Part shown: positions 15,444 to 19,539 of the stretch, piece by piece
Position numbering within the stretch: position 1 is the first letter of the stretch
Layout of the letters: every line of letters starts with the position of its first letter
Translations under genes and position numbers: made by a program
The notes under the pieces: generated by a model
Seen by the model: only the letters and a program-made list of their open reading frames with translations
The model's database searches: none
Told to the model about the DNA's origin: nothing
Assembly: GCA_023421075.1 (NCBI GenBank)
Contig: JAEZUM010000077.1
Coordinates: 1 to 19,539, forward strand
DNA length: 19,539 nt
Source: Bacillota bacterium
GTDB taxonomy: Bacteria; Bacillota; Clostridia; Lachnospirales; Lachnospiraceae
Direction of reading: 5' to 3'

Positions 15444-16421
15444 TTAATCCCTGCTTTCGATTTCCTTCAACTGTGCTTCGATATGTGCTGTAATATTATT
15501 AATCACATCATGTACCATTCCGTGCATCGTAGCACCGGCTGCCTTGATATGTCCGCCTCCGCCAAAGTATACGGCTATTTTGCTTACATTCACTTCGCCA
15601 TTGGATCTCATACTAACCTTATATTCGTGTGGAGCGGTCTCGTAGATGAAGATTGCCACCTCTGAGCCCTTTGTCACACGTAATTGATCGATGATTCCAT
15701 CAAGGTCTGCTGTCGTTGCTTCATAAAAATCCAGCATCTTGCGGCTAAGAGCAGCAAATACCACCTTACCGTCTAATACAAGTATGCTTTCCATGAGACA
15801 TCGTCCCAGGATCTGATTCTGCACATAGGTCTTCGCATAAAAGGATTCATCGATCAGAGTGGAGAAATCAATTCCCTTACTGATCAGCTTTCCTGCTATA
15901 TTCATGGTTTTCTCGGAAGTATTGCTGTGCTTAAATACACCGGTATCATGGATAATTCCGACATATAAAGCAGAAGCAATCTCTACGTCAATATCTTCCT
16001 CTTCCATGAGGTCAAATAACACCTCACAGGTTGAGGAAGCATCGGCCACCACATGATTTACCATAGCAAAGCCCTGATTACTGATGTGGTGGTCAATGTT
16101 TATCGTTTTCTTAGCTGTATTATAAAATCTTAATGCATTACCGAGTCTGTCTAAACTGCCACAGTCCAAAGAAATAAAGGTATCGTATGTCTCCTCGGTA
16201 TCATAGATATGTTTGATATCCTCAACACCGGCTAAAATACGAAATTCATTTCCGAAGGGTTCCAGATACACATCCACCTTCTCCAGTCCCAGCTTACTAC
16301 TATTCTGTCTTAAATACAGATAGAGCGCTGTGCAGGAACCAATACAATCTCCATCCGGTCTGACATGCCCGGCAATCGCAATTTTCTTAGCACCAATTAC
16401 TTCTGCATTAATTTTATTCAT
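15444..16421 (-). CDS. nrnA: DHH/DHHA1 phosphoesterase, NrnA-type oligoribonuclease / pAp phosphatase
   Basis: A 325-residue protein of the NrnA group, which degrades very short RNA (nanoRNA) to mononucleotides and dephosphorylates 3'-phosphoadenosine 5'-phosphate. Metal-binding motifs are all present: GHVRPDGDCIGS (His19, Asp23, Asp25), LDCG (Asp86), IDHH (110-112) and GIIHDTGVF. The C-terminal DHHA1 domain has GGGGHIKAAGAT. The location between rbfA and truB is the standard Firmicutes one. Functionally it complements PNPase, encoded further along, since it clears the short ends that exonucleases leave. AGAGGA precedes the ATG. Confidence 0.93.
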   Translation of the reverse strand: MNKINAEVIGAKKIAIAGHVRPDGDCIGSCTALYLYLRQNSSKLGLEKVDVYLEPFGNEFRILAGVEDIKHIYDTEETYDTFISLDCGSLDRLGNALRFYNTAKKTINIDHHISNQGFAMVNHVVADASSTCEVLFDLMEEEDIDVEIASALYVGIIHDTGVFKHSNTSEKTMNIAGKLISKGIDFSTLIDESFYAKTYVQNQILGRCLMESILVLDGKVVFAALSRKMLDFYEATTADLDGIIDQLRVTKGSEVAIFIYETAPHEYKVSMRSNGEVNVSKIAVYFGGGGHIKAAGATMHGMVHDVINNITAHIEAQLKEIESRD

Positions 16422-16449
16422 AGGCTATCGTCCTCTTCTTTAGAGAAGC

Positions 16450-16887
16450 TTACTCCTCTTCTTCGTCAACATCATCCTCTGTATCTTCTTCATACTCCGA
16501 AGCATCTTCTGCGAGTTCCTCGTCGGAACGAGAGCTTTTTCTATTCACTTCATCAATCAATTTAGACATATTTACACCATATTCAATGGAGTTATCAATG
16601 ACAAAAGTGAGTTCGGGAGTGTTTCTCAAATTAAGAGTTTTTGCTAATTGACCTCTCATAAAGGAAGCTGCACTCTTTAATCCTCGTTTTGTATTTTCCT
16701 TGGATTCGTCATCACCAAGTACACTAATGTATACCTTTGCTGTCTTCAGATCCGGTGCTACCTCTACAGCAACCACACTAGTCATCGGATTAATCCTAGG
16801 ATCCTTTATCTCCCTGCTGATCAACGTACTCAGCACCTTCTGTACTTCACCGTTTATTCTGGTGTTCTTAATACTGTTTTTTCTCAT
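16450..16887 (-). CDS. rbfA: Ribosome-binding factor A
   Basis: A KH-fold protein of 145 residues that binds 30S precursors during late 16S maturation and cold adaptation. It shows NTRINGEVQKVLSTLISREIKDPRI, VEVAPDLKTAKVYISVLGD, FMRGQLAKTLNLRNTPELTFVIDNSIEYG and a helix after it. The last 20-25 residues are a strongly acidic tail (about 14 Asp/Glu), longer than in compact homologues and probably disordered. An ATG at 16899 is possible, but the one at 16887 is preferred: GGAGG lies 5 nt ahead and MRKNSIKNTRING is the usual beginning. The other start's RBS would sit in a small hairpin (16901-16921). Confidence 0.95.
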   Translation of the reverse strand: MRKNSIKNTRINGEVQKVLSTLISREIKDPRINPMTSVVAVEVAPDLKTAKVYISVLGDDESKENTKRGLKSAASFMRGQLAKTLNLRNTPELTFVIDNSIEYGVNMSKLIDEVNRKSSRSDEELAEDASEYEEDTEDDVDEEEE

Positions 16888-16900
16888 AATAACCTCCATA

Positions 16901-17091
16901 CTGTTCCTTAAGAGGAAACAGTTTAGCTAATACCCTTTGAGTTAGTTTGCGCCGAGTGTGTTATTTACACTCTGATTACGCAGGCGCAAACTTGATTATA
17001 GGTATTCAGAACCCGGAAGAACTAGGAGTTCGCACCTCTGTGCGTACTTCGTAGTTCTTCCCATATGAATTATTCAGCGAATAATTCATAT
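16901..17091 (-). repeat. Three to four perfect hairpins in the infB-rbfA spacer
   Basis: Reading in the gene direction: a perfect 13-bp AT-rich stem with a 3-nt loop (17063-17075/17079-17091) begins 3 nt past the infB stop codon. Then comes a 10-bp stem (17015-17024/17052-17061) with an inner 5-bp stem and tetraloop (17031-17035/17040-17044). A nested structure follows: 6 bp outside (16929-16934/17001-17006), a perfect 10-bp GC-rich stem (16944-16953/16983-16992) and an inner 6-bp stem (16954-16959/16967-16972). A small hairpin (16901-16907/16914-16921) covers the first possible rbfA start. None is followed by a U-tract, so these look like processing or stability elements rather than terminators. 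Confidence 0.75.
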
Positions 17092-17093
17092 TA

Positions 17094-19539
17094 TTAGCGA
17101 GGTACCTCAGCCATAATATAGATCTCTACCTTATCGCCTTCCTTGACATCGTTAAACTTCTCGAATACAAGACCACATTCATATCCGGTAGCAACCTCTC
17201 TCACATCATCCTGGAATCTCTTCAGGGATGCTAAGATTCCATCATAGATTAAGGTATTATCTCTATAGATTCTAGCCTTACTGCCTCTGATTACTTTACC
17301 GTCAATAACATAGGAACCGGCAATTGTACCTACTCCTGATGCCTTGAAGGTCATACGAATATCAGCATGACCAATGATACGCTCCTCGAATACCGGATCT
17401 AACATACCCTTCATTGCTGCTTCGATATCGTTAATTGCATTATAAATAACTCGATAGAGCTTAACATCTACCTTCTCACGATCCGCTGTCTCTTTTGCCG
17501 CATTATCCGGCTTTACATTAAAGCCGATGATGATTGCATTGGAGGTACTTGCGAGAATGACATCCGATTCATTAATTGCACCAACGCCGCCGTGAAGGAT
17601 TCTTACTGCTACCTCTTTATTACTAAGCTTTAATAAGCTCTGCTTCATCGCTTCCACGGAACCCTGAACATCAGCCTTAATAATAAGATTAAGCTCTTTG
17701 ATATTACCTGCCTGAATCTGTGAGAACAGACCATCAAGGGATAATTTTGCTTTTGTATCTGCAAGCAGTTTTTCCTTACTCTGTGTAAGATATGCATCCG
17801 CTATTGTTCTTGCCTCTTTTTCACTTGTAGTGGAAAGTAATGTCTCACCTGCATCCGGAACTTCATTCAGTCCAAGGATCTCTACAGGAGTAGAAGGTGT
17901 CGCTTCCTTCACTCTTCTTCCCTTATCATCATTCATGGCACGAACCTTACCAAATGCAGAACCTACCGCAACATTATCCCCAACACGAAGGGTTCCCTTC
18001 TGTACAAGAATTGTCGCTACAGGACCTCTTCCCTTATCGAGCTCAGCTTCGATAACAATACCTCTTGCATTACGGTTCGGATTCGCTTTTAATTCACCAA
18101 TTTCAGCAGTAAGAAGAATCATCTCCAGTAATTGGCTGATGCCTTCCTTGGTATGAGCAGATACGGGTACAAAGATAGTATCTCCGCCCCAATCCTCGGC
18201 GATTAATTCGTATTCGGTAAGCTCTTGCTTAACGCGCTCTATATTTGCACTGGGCTTATCAATTTTATTAATTGCAACAATAATCTGTACACCGGCAGCC
18301 TTTGCATGGTTAATTGCTTCCACTGTCTGAGGCATAACACCATCATCTGCGGCTACTACTAAGATTGCGATATCGGTTGATTTTGCACCACGCTTACGCA
18401 TAGCGGTAAAGGCCTCATGTCCGGGAGTATCAAGGAAGGTAATCTTCTCATTGTTAATTTCTACGACATAAGCACCGATGTGCTGCGTAATTCCACCTGC
18501 TTCTCTTGAAGTAACATTAGACTCACGGATGGCATCCAGAAGGGAGGTCTTACCATGATCAACATGACCCATAACGCATACAACCGGAGGACGCTTCTCC
18601 ATAGTGCTCGGATCCTCTTCCTCTTCCTTTAGAAGCTCCTCAACCTCATTTACCTTTACTTCTCTCTCTGCAATGATTTCGTATTCCAGAGCAATTTCTT
18701 CTGCTTCTTCAAAGGTAATCTCTTGATTTAAGGTTACAATCTTACCTGCTAAGAATAATTTCTTAATCAAAGCAGCAGAAGGCTTCTTCATCTTATCCGC
18801 CAATTCCTTAATGGTTAATACCTCGGGAATACTAATCACCTTGATTTCTTCTTCTATCACTTGAATCGGCTTAGGTTGAATGAACTGTCCCTTCTTCGGA
18901 AGGATTTTTTTGATCTCCTCATCGCCATCATCGCGTCCAGCTACAACACGATCCTTATAACTCTTTTCTTTGTTAATACGATCTCTATTTCTCTTATTAC
19001 TGTTATCGTTTTTCTCAGCAACCTTTTTATCTATTATCTGTTGATCAAAAGTCTTGCGTTCACCGGGTCTTCCTGGAGTCTTCTTACCGGCTGCGCGATT
19101 ACCGTAGCTCGGCTTATCATCGTCATCCTTGCCTCCATCTTCAAAACCACGAGGGCTAAAGCCTCCCGGTCTCTGTGCACCACCGCTGGGTCTGGAATAG
19201 CCACCCTGCCTGCCATAGCCGCCTCTGCCTTGTTGACCACCGGCACCACCGGGACGCGGTCCACCTTGAGAACGATTTCCATAGCCTTCACCCTGGGGTC
19301 TATTTCCTTGATATCCACTTCCCTGAGGTCTGTTACCTTGATATCCTTCTCCCTGAGGTCTGTTACCCTGATAGCCGCTACCTTGAGGTCTGTTACCTTG
19401 ATATCCTTCTCCCTGGGGTCTATTACCCTGATAGCCGCTACCTTGAGGTCTGTTGCCTTGATATCCATCACCCTGAGGTCTGTTACCATGATAGCCACAA
19501 CCATGAGGTCTGTTGCCTTGATATCCACTTCCCTGAGGA
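17094..19539 (-). CDS. infB: Translation initiation factor IF-2, 5' end beyond window
   Basis: 815 codons are visible; the frame stays open to the window edge, so the start is outside. From the C-terminus backwards: IF2 C2 domain (fMet-tRNA binding, ending AEVPR), C1, domain II, the GTPase domain with G1 GHVDHGKT, G2 GGITQHIG, G3 DTPGHEAF, G4 NKID and the G5 SAHTKEG stretch, and the IF2_N helical domain (PEVLTIKELADKMKKPSAALIKKLF). Before that is a charged linker (KKILPKKGQFIQPKPIQ, and a DGGKDDDDK segment), an RGG-like Gly/Arg/Gln/Tyr stretch and a tandem decapeptide array. A GTG at 18860 is not the start: the frame and IF2-like composition continue well upstream. IF2 delivers initiator tRNA to the 30S subunit and drives subunit joining. 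It heads the rbfA-nrnA-truB-ribF operon. Confidence 0.97.
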   Translation of the reverse strand, partial: PQGSGYQGNRPHGCGYHGNRPQGDGYQGNRPQGSGYQGNRPQGEGYQGNRPQGSGYQGNRPQGEGYQGNRPQGSGYQGNRPQGEGYGNRSQGGPRPGGAGGQQGRGGYGRQGGYSRPSGGAQRPGGFSPRGFEDGGKDDDDKPSYGNRAAGKKTPGRPGERKTFDQQIIDKKVAEKNDNSNKRNRDRINKEKSYKDRVVAGRDDGDEEIKKILPKKGQFIQPKPIQVIEEEIKVISIPEVLTIKELADKMKKPSAALIKKLFLAGKIVTLNQEITFEEAEEIALEYEIIAEREVKVNEVEELLKEEEEDPSTMEKRPPVVCVMGHVDHGKTSLLDAIRESNVTSREAGGITQHIGAYVVEINNEKITFLDTPGHEAFTAMRKRGAKSTDIAILVVAADDGVMPQTVEAINHAKAAGVQIIVAINKIDKPSANIERVKQELTEYELIAEDWGGDTIFVPVSAHTKEGISQLLEMILLTAEIGELKANPNRNARGIVIEAELDKGRGPVATILVQKGTLRVGDNVAVGSAFGKVRAMNDDKGRRVKEATPSTPVEILGLNEVPDAGETLLSTTSEKEARTIADAYLTQSKEKLLADTKAKLSLDGLFSQIQAGNIKELNLIIKADVQGSVEAMKQSLLKLSNKEVAVRILHGGVGAINESDVILASTSNAIIIGFNVKPDNAAKETADREKVDVKLYRVIYNAINDIEAAMKGMLDPVFEERIIGHADIRMTFKASGVGTIAGSYVIDGKVIRGSKARIYRDNTLIYDGILASLKRFQDDVREVATGYECGLVFEKFNDVKEGDKVEIYIMAEVPR
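19264..19539 (-). repeat. 30-bp tandem repeats encoding GYQGNRPQG(S/E/D/C) in infB
   Basis: Eight complete 30-bp units lie at 19291-19530, each encoding one decapeptide. A ninth is cut by the window edge, and a decayed unit (GYGNRSQGG) lies at 19264-19290. The tenth residue runs S, C, D, S, E, S, E, S, E from the N-terminal side. The 60-bp blocks 19321-19380 and 19381-19440 differ at only three positions, so expansion happened by dimers. The array lies in the IF2 N-terminal region, which is variable and disordered in bacteria. Confidence 0.95.

Noticed and set aside
17094..18860. infB as a complete 588-residue gene starting at 18860
   Set aside because: The codon at 18860 is GTG within an uninterrupted frame; upstream codons give a typical IF2 linker, so the true start is beyond the window.
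19034..19528. Open frame on the minus strand encoding a repetitive MDIKATDL-type protein of 164 residues
   Set aside because: It is the infB repeat array read in another frame. The infB frame continues through it with IF2-like linker and meaningful decapeptides.
19264..19539. Regular 30-bp repeats as a CRISPR array
   Set aside because: The units are directly adjacent with no spacers and lie in frame within infB.

Overview
The window looks like a low-GC Firmicutes chromosome, most likely a Lachnospiraceae/Clostridium-cluster-XIVa type bacterium. This rests on gene content and order, strong AAGGAG-type ribosome binding sites, canonical TTGACA/TATAAT promoters, a T-box leader and a YmaF-family protein. 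No species can be named from the sequence alone. There is no CRISPR array, tRNA, rRNA, insertion sequence or phage gene.

Almost everything is on the minus strand and reads right to left. The right half is the conserved translation/RNA-maintenance cluster infB (5' end outside the window) - rbfA - nrnA-type DHH phosphoesterase - truB - ribF. A two-gene ABC exporter with its own promoter follows, then rpsO with its own promoter, leader and terminator. Next come a MATE transporter, a histidine-rich YmaF-family gene and pnp. In many Firmicutes rpsO and pnp are neighbours; here the MATE and YmaF genes separate them, and the ABC pair separates ribF from rpsO. Left of pnp are a secreted TraB/GumN-family protein with SLH-like repeats, an M16 zinc peptidase and an AIM24-family protein. 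The leftmost part holds a plus-strand aldose-1-epimerase-like gene, divergent from a minus-strand T-box leader (probably threonine-type) whose synthetase gene lies outside the window.

The spacers are rich in RNA-scale structure. (1) A 181-bp imperfect palindrome lies directly after pnp (5562-5742), with a U-tract on the pnp side. (2) pnp has a structured leader of about 180 nt that begins at the predicted transcription start and ends in a terminator-like hairpin just before the RBS, so pnp is flanked by extensive RNA structure. (3) Three perfect hairpins without U-tracts stand in a row between infB and rbfA. (4) rpsO has a leader helix suited to S15 autoregulation. (5) An 84-bp inverted repeat follows the TraB-like gene.

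The N-terminal region of IF2 carries a tandem decapeptide array (GYQGNRPQG plus S, E, D or C; 30-bp units, partly arranged as 60-bp dimers) followed by an RGG-like Gly/Arg/Gln/Tyr-rich stretch. It runs past the window edge. It and the pnp-flanking structures are the most unusual signals here; no gene set amounts to a clearly new defence or biosynthetic system.
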